The notes under the pieces were generated by a model, which saw nothing but the letters and a program-made list of their open reading frames with translations, ran no database searches and was not told the origin of the DNA. Shown piece after piece: positions 6,282 to 12,384 of a stretch of DNA of 12,384 nucleotides. The stretch is taken from assembly GCA_964392945.1 (NCBI GenBank), contig CAYMSH010000173.1, forward strand, positions 1 to 12,384, read 5' to 3'. Numbering within the stretch: position 1 is the stretch's first letter; every line of letters starts with the position of its first letter. Position numbers and translations under genes: made by a program. The DNA comes from BS750m-G57 sp964392945 (lineage in GTDB: Bacteria; Planctomycetota; Phycisphaerae; SM23-33).

Positions 6282-7160
6282 ATGAACAACACGGTTGGAA
6301 ATGCTGTCAAACTGTCACTGGTCCTGCTGATGGTCACAGGCTTCGCCGGATGCGGCAAGAAGGACGCCGACGGGAACAAGAGTGTCATAACCAATTGCGG
6401 GTCGGATACGATGGTGAATCTCGCCCAGGCGTGGGCCGAAGAATACACCAGGAAGAACGAACTGAAGGTCCAGGTTCTCGGCGGCGGCTCGGGAGTGGGA
6501 ATCGCAAGTCTCACCGACGGGACCTGCGACATGGCCAATGCCTCCCGAAAGATCAAGCCGAAGGAAGAGGCGCGGATTGAATCCAACCGAGGCAAGAAGC
6601 CCAAAGAACATATCGTCGGATTCGACGCACTTGCGGTTTACGTGCACAAGGACCATCCGCTCGACGAAATCTCCATAGAAGTGCTGGCCGAGATCTACGG
6701 CGACGGCGGAGCAATCGAAAACTGGTCGGAAGTATCCGACAAGACCGCTTCACTCGGCAAGATCGTGCGAGTCAGTCGCCAGAACAACTCCGGAACGTAC
6801 GCCTACTTCCGCGAAGCGGTGCTGGGCAAGAAGAGAGACTACAAACTCGGCTCGATCGACCAGAGCGGCTCGAAAGACGTTGTCGCACTGGTCGGCAAGA
6901 CCCCTGGCGCCATCGGGTACAGCGGAATGGGCTACGCCACTGACGAAGTCAAGATGCTCCGCATCGCAAAGACCAAAGGCGGCCCGAGCGTGGCGCCCAC
7001 CGTCGAAAACGCCAAGAACGGATCGTATCCGATCACTCGCCCGCTCCATATCTACACGATTGGCGCGCCGAGCGGATCGATCAAAGACTATATCGACTGG
7101 ATCATGTCTCCTGAAGGCCAAAAGGTGGTTGTGAACCTTGGATACGTCCCCTGTAAATAG
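6282..7160 (+). CDS. pstS: Phosphate ABC transporter substrate-binding lipoprotein PstS
   Basis: 292 aa. It captures inorganic phosphate outside the inner membrane and hands it to PstC-PstA. It has a lipoprotein signal at 1-24 (VTGFAGC, Cys24 as the lipidated residue), then a PBP-like domain. Binding-site signatures of PstS are visible: NCGSDTM at 38-44, GGGSGVGIASL with TCDMANASR (Asp83) at 67-89, and RQNNSGTYAYFRE at 166-178 (Arg166, Ser170, Gly171, Thr172). GAIGYSG at 209-215 and the C-terminal IDWIMSPEGQKVV are also family-typical. I chose ATG 6282 because AGGAGA lies 6 bases upstream and it puts the lipoprotein signal at the N-terminus. The frame is open back to ATG 6186, but that would bury the signal behind 32 residues. 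The stop overlaps the start of pstC by 23 bases. Probably induced by phosphate starvation through the PhoB encoded downstream. Confidence 0.96.
   Translation: MNNTVGNAVKLSLVLLMVTGFAGCGKKDADGNKSVITNCGSDTMVNLAQAWAEEYTRKNELKVQVLGGGSGVGIASLTDGTCDMANASRKIKPKEEARIESNRGKKPKEHIVGFDALAVYVHKDHPLDEISIEVLAEIYGDGGAIENWSEVSDKTASLGKIVRVSRQNNSGTYAYFREAVLGKKRDYKLGSIDQSGSKDVVALVGKTPGAIGYSGMGYATDEVKMLRIAKTKGGPSVAPTVENAKNGSYPITRPLHIYTIGAPSGSIKDYIDWIMSPEGQKVVVNLGYVPCK
7121..7128 (+). promoter_or_regulatory. Ribosome binding site that fixes the TTG start of pstC
   Basis: AAAGGTGG lies inside the end of pstS, 9 bases before TTG 7138. A TGA in the pstC frame at 7132-7134 rules out any earlier start, and no ATG or GTG occurs in the first 40 codons that would leave the N-terminus intact. 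It therefore decides the TTG start and suggests re-initiation by ribosomes finishing pstS. Confidence 0.75.
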
Positions 7161-8082
7161 CGTCGTCGCCGACCCGAAAGTAAGAAGCCCGCGAGCCTCA
7201 GTCGCATGGTCCGAGGCGATAATCACCTGGATCATCCGACTGTGCGGGTGGAGCGCCATCTTCTTCGTACTGGCGATATTCTTCTTCATCTTCCGCGAGG
7301 CCGCTCCTGCGCTTTTCGGCGGTTTGGACCTGACGGAGTTCTTCACGAGCCCCAACTGGCGTCCATCCTCGGAAGTGCAGCCCCAATACGGCATAGGGGC
7401 GCTGCTGATAGGTTCGCTGCTGCTTACGGCTATTGCGATGCTGGTGGCGATGCCCCTCGGGCTGGGAGCCGCGGTGTTCATATCGGAATTCTGCAGCGGG
7501 AAGACCAAAGAGGTCCTGAAGATCCTGGTCGAGCTGCTGGCGGCGATTCCGTCGGTTGTCTGGGGCTTCATCGGATTGATGGTGCTGGGTCCGCTGATCG
7601 TGAAATGGACCGGCGCGCCGGTGGGCGTGAATCTGCTCAACGGCGGGATAATAGTCGCCTTGATAAGCCTGCCCCTGGTCGTATCGATCGGTGAAGACGC
7701 CCTGAAGGCCGTTCCGGACTCCTATCGCGAGGCGGCGATCTCGCTGGGAGCAAGCAAGTGGGAGGTCGTCTACCGGGTGCTGTTCCCGGCGGCCAAGAAC
7801 GGTCTGCTGGCGGCGCTGCTGCTGGGCGTGGGAAGGGCGATCGGCGAGACGATGGCGGTCCTGATGTGCACGGGACACGCGATCAACATCCCCAAGAGCC
7901 TGTTCGACCCGATGCGCACCCTCACGGCCACAATAGCCGCCGAGCTTGGCGAAACAGTCCATGGTGACGATCACTACCAGGTACTGTTCGCCATAGGCGT
8001 GGTTCTTTTCGCGATCACGTTCGTTATAAACCTGATCGCCGACATAATCGTAAAGGGTATTCGCAGTGACAAGACAGCATAA
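7138..8082 (+). CDS. pstC: Phosphate ABC transporter permease PstC
   Basis: 314 aa, the usual PstC length. It is one of the two membrane subunits forming the phosphate channel with PstA. A cytoplasmic tail of about 27 residues is followed by a first membrane helix (about 31-53), an extracytoplasmic loop (LTEFFTSPNWRPSSEVQP, 65-82), then the BPD_transp_1 core with helices at about 85-117, 128-155, 168-185, 222-245 and 283-308. The EAA loop that docks on the ATPase is YREAAISLGASKW at 196-208. The GRAIGETMA motif at 232-240 carries the Arg and Glu (Arg233, Glu237) that are important for transport in the E. coli protein. The gene starts with TTG within pstS and its last 17 bases overlap pstA, so expression is coupled to both neighbours. 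Confidence 0.95.
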   Translation: MDTSPVNSVVADPKVRSPRASVAWSEAIITWIIRLCGWSAIFFVLAIFFFIFREAAPALFGGLDLTEFFTSPNWRPSSEVQPQYGIGALLIGSLLLTAIAMLVAMPLGLGAAVFISEFCSGKTKEVLKILVELLAAIPSVVWGFIGLMVLGPLIVKWTGAPVGVNLLNGGIIVALISLPLVVSIGEDALKAVPDSYREAAISLGASKWEVVYRVLFPAAKNGLLAALLLGVGRAIGETMAVLMCTGHAINIPKSLFDPMRTLTATIAAELGETVHGDDHYQVLFAIGVVLFAITFVINLIADIIVKGIRSDKTA

Positions 8083-9007
8083 CATGTTCGCCTTATCGCA
8101 GCAGGCCGAGAATGTTTTCGCCTCCACGTCGCTGGAGAAGCGAAAACTGATCAGGGAGAAGATTGTGAAGATGTTCTTCTCTTTGGTTGTCGCGGCGATG
8201 ATAATCCCGGTGTTGCTTATCATAGGTTACCTGTTCTACAGGGCCTGGCCGGTGCTTTCGTTGTCGTTCATATTCGACAACCCCAAGGACAACATGACCG
8301 CAGGCGGCATGTGGGCTCCGCTGGTCGGCACGTTCTACCTGGCGCTTATCTCTCTGCTGATCGACGCCCCGATCGGTATTCTGGCGGCGATATATCTCAA
8401 CGAATACGCGCCGGACAACTGGCTGACCAGGACGATAAACCTGGCCGTGCTGAATCTTGCAGGAGTGCCGAGCATCGTCCACGGACTCTTCGGAGTCGGA
8501 GCGTTCGTACTCTTCGCCGGCATGGGCAAATCAGTGCTGGCCGCCTCGTGTACGCTGGCGGTCATGAGCCTTCCGGTTATCATCACCGCCACTCGCGAGG
8601 CCCTGGCGTCGGTTCCGATGTCGTTCCGCGAAGCGTGCTGGAACATGGGAGCCACCAAATGGCAGACCATCAGGACGATCGTGCTGCCTAACTCGCTGAG
8701 CGGGATACTCACCGGCGTCATCTTTGAGATATGCCGCACCGCCGGCGAAACCGCGCCGATCCTCTTTACCGGCGTGGTGTTCTTCACCCCGGTCGCCGAC
8801 AGCGGCATAGAAAGCGTGTTCCCCTATGCGACAAGCGACGCCTGCATGGCGCTGCAGTATCATCTGTTCCTCCTGGCCACGCAGGTAAGGGGCGTCTCGG
8901 AGGCCATGCAGTTCGGGGCCGCTGCGGTGCTGGTCTCAATCACGCTGTTCATCAACAGCGTGTCGATATCCATGCGTGTCTATTTGCGTTCGCGGAAGAA
9001 ATGGTAA
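8066..9007 (+). CDS. pstA: Phosphate ABC transporter permease PstA
   Basis: 313 aa. It is the partner permease of PstC. A cytoplasmic N-terminal stretch of about 36 residues, somewhat long and highly charged near residues 23-33, precedes the first membrane helix (about 37-58). The BPD_transp_1 core follows, with helices at about 85-110, 128-150, 155-176, 212-238 and 283-305. The EAA loop is FREACWNMGATKW at 187-199, and RTAGETAPILFTG at 224-236 is the PstA-specific signature. GTG 8066 is chosen because AAAGGG lies 9 bases upstream; the alternative ATG 8084, one base after the pstC stop, has no ribosome binding site. It overlaps pstC by 17 bases. It ends 17 bases before the preferred pstB1 start. 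Confidence 0.95.
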   Translation: MTRQHNMFALSQQAENVFASTSLEKRKLIREKIVKMFFSLVVAAMIIPVLLIIGYLFYRAWPVLSLSFIFDNPKDNMTAGGMWAPLVGTFYLALISLLIDAPIGILAAIYLNEYAPDNWLTRTINLAVLNLAGVPSIVHGLFGVGAFVLFAGMGKSVLAASCTLAVMSLPVIITATREALASVPMSFREACWNMGATKWQTIRTIVLPNSLSGILTGVIFEICRTAGETAPILFTGVVFFTPVADSGIESVFPYATSDACMALQYHLFLLATQVRGVSEAMQFGAAAVLVSITLFINSVSISMRVYLRSRKKW

Positions 9008-9024
9008 GCTGGAAACCTGGTGAT

Positions 9025-9777
9025 ATGAGTACGCACATTAAATTCGACAATGTCACGGTCAAGTACGGGTCACAAACGGCCCTGAAGGACGTCTCGCTCG
9101 AGATTCCGCGAAACGAGATCTTCGGAATCGTCGGGCCGGCGAACTCCGGCAAGACCACGCTGCTGAAAAGCATCAACCGAACGCTGGAGTTCGTCTCGTC
9201 GGCCAGACTCTCCGGAACGGTCAGCATTAACGATGAAGACACCTCCAAGATCAAAAACGTATACTCGCTTCGGAGGCGCGTCGGGATCGTGTTCCCCCTG
9301 CCGGTGGGTCTGCCGCTCTCGATTTACGACAATGTCGCCTACGCGCCGAGGCGGGTGGGAATGCGGCGCGGCCCTGAGCTTGACTCATTTGTGGAAAAAT
9401 GCCTCAGGCAGGCGATGTTGTGGGACGAAGTGAAAGACCGAATGAAGATGCTGGGCACGAAGCTCTCCGGCGGCCAGCAGCAGCGTCTGACGCTGGCCCG
9501 GGCCTTGTCGCACCAACCGGAGATACTGTGCCTCGACGAATTCTCCATAGCCATACATCCCGTAACACCTATTAATATCGAAGACGTCCTGGTCGAATTG
9601 AAACAGGAAAAGACCATCATTCTGGTGACCAACCTGGTCCAGCAGGCCCGCCGCATCGCAGACAGGACGGCGTTTTTCAACAACTCGGAACTCGTTGAAG
9701 TAAATGATACCGAGACCATCTTTGCAAACCCCGAAAACCCAATGACGGGCGACTACCTTACCGGAGCGTTCGGATGA
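9025..9777 (+). CDS. pstB: PstB1: phosphate transporter ATPase with degenerate catalytic motifs
   Basis: 250 aa, PstB-like along its length, but several ATPase motifs deviate. Walker A is GPANSGKT at 37-44: Lys43 and Thr44 are kept, but Asn replaces the third Gly of GxxGxGK. The Q-loop reads VFPLPVGLPLSIYDN (88-102) where PstB has VFQ-x-P, so Gln becomes Pro91. The signature LSGGQQQRLTLARA (147-160) is perfect. Walker B CLDE keeps Asp171 and Glu172, but the next residues are FSIAIHP rather than PCSALDP, so the D-loop Asp is His178. The H-loop is VTNLVQQARR (201-210), with Asn203 for the switch His. It probably pairs with PstB2, donating the LSGGQ to PstB2's ATP site. ATG 9025 has only a weak ribosome site; ATG 9001, overlapping the pstA stop with GGAAG close by, is an alternative adding 8 residues. 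Confidence 0.88.
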   Translation: MSTHIKFDNVTVKYGSQTALKDVSLEIPRNEIFGIVGPANSGKTTLLKSINRTLEFVSSARLSGTVSINDEDTSKIKNVYSLRRRVGIVFPLPVGLPLSIYDNVAYAPRRVGMRRGPELDSFVEKCLRQAMLWDEVKDRMKMLGTKLSGGQQQRLTLARALSHQPEILCLDEFSIAIHPVTPINIEDVLVELKQEKTIILVTNLVQQARRIADRTAFFNNSELVEVNDTETIFANPENPMTGDYLTGAFG

Positions 9778-10565
9778 TAGTTGACACTCCAAAATCAATG
9801 CAGAACCAATACACGATCAGCACCGATGGCCTCAATCTGTGGTACGATAAGTTCCAGGCCCTGAAAAACATCAGGATGAACGTGCGTCCGAAGCTGATAA
9901 CCTCGTTGATCGGGCCTTCGGGATGCGGAAAGACCACGCTTCTCCGCTGCTTCAACCGCATCAACGAACGATATGGAAACGTAACCACAACCGGCGCAAT
10001 CAGCATTCTGGGGCAGAACATCTACGCACCTGAAGTGTCGCTGGCCCAGTTGCGACGGACTGTGGGAATGGTCTTCCAACGCCCCAATCCCCTGCCCGTT
10101 TCAATCCGCAAGAATATCCTCTTCGGCGTTCAGACACACTCCGAGCGGCGCCTGAAGCGCAGCGAATGCGACGACATGGTCGAGGAAGCCCTTCGAGGCG
10201 TACAGTTGTGGGACGCCGTGAAGGACATCACCAGGCGGCGGGCGACTGGTCTTACTCTGGAGCAGCAGCAGAAGCTCTGCATCGCCAGACTCCTGCCGCT
10301 CAAACCGCAGGTTATACTCATGGACGAACCGTGCTCGGCTCTTGACGCCGAGGGCATACAGCGAGTCGAAGAACTCCTAAGAACGTTGCGGGAGAAGTTC
10401 ACCATTGTTATCGTGACGCATAATATGGCCCAGGCCCGTCGCGTAAGCGATGAATGCCTGTTCATGCTCCATGGCGAACTTATCGAGCATTCCGAAACGT
10501 CGTCGCTATTCATGAGCCCCAAAGACGAAAGAACCGAACAATACATAGAAGGACGGTACGGTTGA
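9774..10565 (+). CDS. pstB: PstB2: phosphate transporter ATPase with altered signature motif
   Basis: 263 aa. It is closer to canonical PstB than its neighbour: Walker A GPSGCGKT (47-54), Q-loop VFQRPNPLPVSI (100-111, Gln102), Walker B ILMDEPCSALD (181-191, Asp184, Glu185, D-loop Asp191) and H-loop VTHNMAQARR (214-223, His216) are all intact. The ABC signature, however, is LTLEQQQKLCIARLL at 160-174, where LSGGQQQR is expected. Both glycines that normally contact the gamma-phosphate of the partner's ATP are lost, and the local sequence before it is Arg-rich (ITRRRATG). It starts at the ATGA overlapping the PstB1 stop, with GGAG 7 bases upstream, so the two are made together. It is predicted to hydrolyse ATP in a composite site with the PstB1 signature. 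Confidence 0.92.
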   Translation: MIVDTPKSMQNQYTISTDGLNLWYDKFQALKNIRMNVRPKLITSLIGPSGCGKTTLLRCFNRINERYGNVTTTGAISILGQNIYAPEVSLAQLRRTVGMVFQRPNPLPVSIRKNILFGVQTHSERRLKRSECDDMVEEALRGVQLWDAVKDITRRRATGLTLEQQQKLCIARLLPLKPQVILMDEPCSALDAEGIQRVEELLRTLREKFTIVIVTHNMAQARRVSDECLFMLHGELIEHSETSSLFMSPKDERTEQYIEGRYG

Positions 10566-10611
10566 TCCCGCGTCTGACGCGACGATCGGCTTGCCGAACA
10601 AGGAGAAAGCA

Positions 10612-11310
10612 ATGCCTGTGCAGTTCGACAATGACTGGAGCGGCCTGAAGAAGAAGCTGCTTCATATGGGCGCGACGGCCGAACAGATGATCCGAGACAT
10701 AGTCTCGGTTGTCGTTGACCGTCAACAGAATCTGCTGGACGACATATCCCGAAAAGAAGACCAGATGGATATTCTCCAGAACGAGATCGACGAAGAAACG
10801 GTTCGTATGATAACCGTCCACGCCCCGGTGGCCGGCGATCTGCGGATGCTGATCGTAGCGGCGAGAATAAACGCCGAACTCGAACGGATAGGCGATCAGG
10901 TCATGAACATCGGGTTCTACGCCGGGAGCCTCCTGGCCCAGGAGCATCCCGAGCCGGTGGACGGAATACCGGATCTGGCGGAGATGGCCGGCGACATGGT
11001 ATCGGCGGCCCTGGACGCATTCACGCAGAAATCAGGTCAAACCGCCCGCCTGGTGGTCCGGTCCGACAATAACGTTGACCAACTTCACGACCAGATCTTC
11101 AGGAAGATGATGGCCCGGGCCTCCGAGAGCTCCGAGACTATCACCGGCGTGCTGGAGTTGATCCTGATAGCACGTTCGTTTGAACGCATAGCCGATCACT
11201 CAGTCAGCATCGCCGAGGACGTCATATACATGGTCGAGGCCAAGAATATTCGCCACGAGCATGATGAAGATAATGAAATCTCGGCCGAAGACCAGCTGGC
11301 CGATGCGTAG
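10612..11310 (+). CDS. phoU: Phosphate signalling regulator PhoU
   Basis: 232 aa, the standard PhoU size. PhoU is a cytoplasmic six-helix protein that links the Pst transporter to the PhoR kinase and keeps the Pho response off when phosphate is plentiful. Two PhoU repeats are visible. Each has the metal-binding E-x-x-x-D core: HAPVAGDLRML-(8 aa)-ELERIGDQ around 70-96 (Glu91, Asp95) and LILIARSFERIADHS around 183-197 (Glu191, Asp195). The C-terminal tail after 208 is acidic and His-containing and probably disordered. ATG 10612 is chosen because AGGAG lies 7 bases upstream; an in-frame TTG 7 codons earlier has no such site. It lies 46 bases after PstB2 in the same direction and 63 bases before phoB. 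Confidence 0.95.
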   Translation: MPVQFDNDWSGLKKKLLHMGATAEQMIRDIVSVVVDRQQNLLDDISRKEDQMDILQNEIDEETVRMITVHAPVAGDLRMLIVAARINAELERIGDQVMNIGFYAGSLLAQEHPEPVDGIPDLAEMAGDMVSAALDAFTQKSGQTARLVVRSDNNVDQLHDQIFRKMMARASESSETITGVLELILIARSFERIADHSVSIAEDVIYMVEAKNIRHEHDEDNEISAEDQLADA

Positions 11311-11373
11311 CCGGGAACGCCAAGAGCGGAATCCGGTAAACCGGGCGAATTCCAGAACTGAGGCAAAACGAGA

Positions 11374-12072
11374 ATGCCGCGAGAAAGCATAGTTGTAATA
11401 GAAGACGAAGCCGACATAAGAGAGGTAATCGAGCACAACCTGTCCCGCGAAGGGTACAAAGTGCATGCCTCGGCCGATGGTGACAAGGGCCTGGAAATGA
11501 TCAGGACCGAAAAGCCGGACCTGGTCCTGCTGGACCTGATGCTGCCGGGATTGGACGGACTCGATGTCTGTCGCGAGTTGAAAGCCGACAGGCGAACCCG
11601 ATCTATACCGGTGATCATGGTCACCGCCAAAGGCGAAGAAAGCGACATAGTTCTCGGCCTTGGAATCGGAGCCGACGATTACGTCACAAAGCCCTTCAGT
11701 CCCAAGGAACTGATCGCCAGGGTGAAGGCCGTTCTTCGCAGAAGTCCGTCAAGCCGAGACAGCGAATCGGCCGAGACGGTCAAGAGAGGCCCGCTATCCA
11801 TAGATCTCGGACGTCACGAGGTTCTGGTTGAGGGTGAATCGGTGAACTTCACCGCGACCGAAATCCGGCTTCTTCACTTCCTGGCCTCCCATCCGGGAAG
11901 AGTCTTCACGCGAGACCGCCTGCTGAGTCGAGTGCTTGGCGAAGATTCGTTCGTTATCGACCGCAACATAGACGTCCATATTCGAGCGGTCAGGAAGAAG
12001 CTCGGCATACATCGAGACATGATAGAGACGATCCGAGGCGTGGGGTATCGTTTCCAGGATATAGAGGAATAA
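11374..12072 (+). CDS. phoB: PhoB-type phosphate response regulator (OmpR family)
   Basis: 232 aa. An N-terminal receiver domain (about 1-120) has the acidic pocket EDE at 10-12, the phosphorylation site Asp54 in VLLDLMLPGLDG, Thr84 (VTAKGEE) and Lys106 (TKPFSPKEL). An OmpR/PhoB winged-helix domain (about 138-229) has the recognition-helix pattern RNIDVHIRAVRKKL at 197-210 and the closing wing ETIRGVGYRF at 218-227. The linker is short and charged. Adjacent pst, phoU and phoR genes support PhoB rather than another OmpR-type regulator. It would be phosphorylated by the downstream PhoR and probably activates the pst promoter, giving positive feedback on its own operon. GAGG lies about 10 bases upstream of the ATG. 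Confidence 0.93.
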   Translation: MPRESIVVIEDEADIREVIEHNLSREGYKVHASADGDKGLEMIRTEKPDLVLLDLMLPGLDGLDVCRELKADRRTRSIPVIMVTAKGEESDIVLGLGIGADDYVTKPFSPKELIARVKAVLRRSPSSRDSESAETVKRGPLSIDLGRHEVLVEGESVNFTATEIRLLHFLASHPGRVFTRDRLLSRVLGEDSFVIDRNIDVHIRAVRKKLGIHRDMIETIRGVGYRFQDIEE

Positions 12073-12076
12073 ACCA

Positions 12077-12384
12077 ATGCTGAAATCCCGTTTTCTATGG
12101 AAACTTTACGCCGGATACTCGATGCTGATCGTGATCTCCACGGTGGTTATCGGAGTCCTGATCAGTCGCGGAATCGAACGAGACGCACTTGACGAAATAC
12201 GGCAATCGCTTGTAGCTCGCGCCTCGATCCTTAAGCAACCGTCGATAGCGGAGCTTCAGGGGACCGGGGTTGAGGGTTTTCAGGCGTATATCAAGGCTCT
12301 GGGAACGGAAATCGGCACCAGGTTAACGGGGATGCGAGCCGATGGAGTCGTAATCGCCGACTCGGAAGAAGACCCGGGCGTAAT
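12077..12384 (+). CDS. phoR: PhoR-type sensor histidine kinase, N-terminal part only
   Basis: The first 102 codons are present; the gene runs off the right edge. It begins 4 bases after the phoB stop, with GAGGAA (12064-12069) overlapping the end of phoB as its ribosome binding site. It has a basic N-terminus, a membrane helix at about 11-30 (YSMLIVISTVVIGVLI), then a helical charged stretch (ERDALDEIRQSLVARASIL). The beginning of an extracytoplasmic PAS-like sensor follows, with TRLTGMRADGVVIADSEEDP at 81-100, closely matching the 'RxTxIxxDGxVLADSE' strand of many PhoR kinases. The kinase core (HAMP, PAS, HisKA, ATPase) should lie outside the window. Position after phoB and in the pst operon makes PhoR the best call. 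Confidence 0.88.
   Translation, partial: MLKSRFLWKLYAGYSMLIVISTVVIGVLISRGIERDALDEIRQSLVARASILKQPSIAELQGTGVEGFQAYIKALGTEIGTRLTGMRADGVVIADSEEDPGV

Noticed and set aside
8731..9000. Open frame continuing about 90 codons upstream of PstB1
   Set aside because: It lies inside pstA in another frame and reads as a low-quality shadow; PstB similarity begins at MSTHIKFDNV.
11328..11353. Small inverted repeat (GGAAT...ATTCC with CCGG/CCGG inside) between phoU and phoB
   Set aside because: The stem is short and bulged with no U tract, too weak to call a terminator, and the genes look co-transcribed.
1..12384. CRISPR arrays, tRNA or rRNA genes, insertion sequences
   Set aside because: I looked for regularly spaced repeats, clover-leaf patterns and transposase motifs and saw none.

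Overview
The window looks like a piece of a draft genome (it contains a run of ten N) from a member of the Planctomycetota, probably a Phycisphaerae-like lineage. The main clues are a prepilin-type protein of the kind these bacteria carry in large families, a secreted protein with two NPCBM-type carbohydrate-binding modules, and a secreted beta-propeller protein that opens with the WPGFLGPNRDG motif. All three are typical of that phylum. The lineage is inferred from gene style only; there is no rRNA or other marker here.

Region 1 (1-5440) is accessory and exported. A pseudopilin-like gene runs rightward (6-815) and converges on a leftward block. That block reads, in transcription order, a PQQ-type beta-propeller protein (5440-4211), a structured 235-base spacer, a double-NPCBM protein (3975-1699) and, 3 bases later, a putative HExxH metallopeptidase with a signal peptide (1695-859). 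The last two are clearly an operon. Exact substrates cannot be read from the sequence.

Region 2 (5441-6281) is mostly non-coding. It holds a leader stem-loop before the propeller gene, a small rightward ORF with an excellent ribosome binding site but suspicious reading frames (5736-5945), a long stem-loop (5978-6020), a cluster of ACGTG words and a probable promoter with a TATAAAT -10 element before pstS.

Region 3 (6282-12384) is a tightly packed phosphate uptake and phosphate-sensing operon: pstS, pstC, pstA, two different pstB-like genes, phoU, phoB and the start of phoR, which runs off the window. Overlaps (pstS/pstC 23 bases, pstC/pstA 17, pstB1/pstB2 4) and non-ATG starts (TTG for pstC, GTG for pstA) indicate translational coupling. 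PstS captures phosphate outside the membrane, PstC and PstA form the channel, the PstB proteins supply ATP hydrolysis, PhoU links transporter state to the PhoR kinase, and PhoB controls the regulon.

The most interesting point is the pair of ATPases. PstB1 keeps an intact LSGGQ signature but has lost the Q-loop glutamine, the H-loop histidine and the D-loop aspartate. PstB2 keeps all of these but has LTLEQ in place of LSGGQ. The losses are largely complementary, which predicts an obligate heterodimer with one near-canonical and one degenerate ATP site, instead of the usual PstB homodimer.
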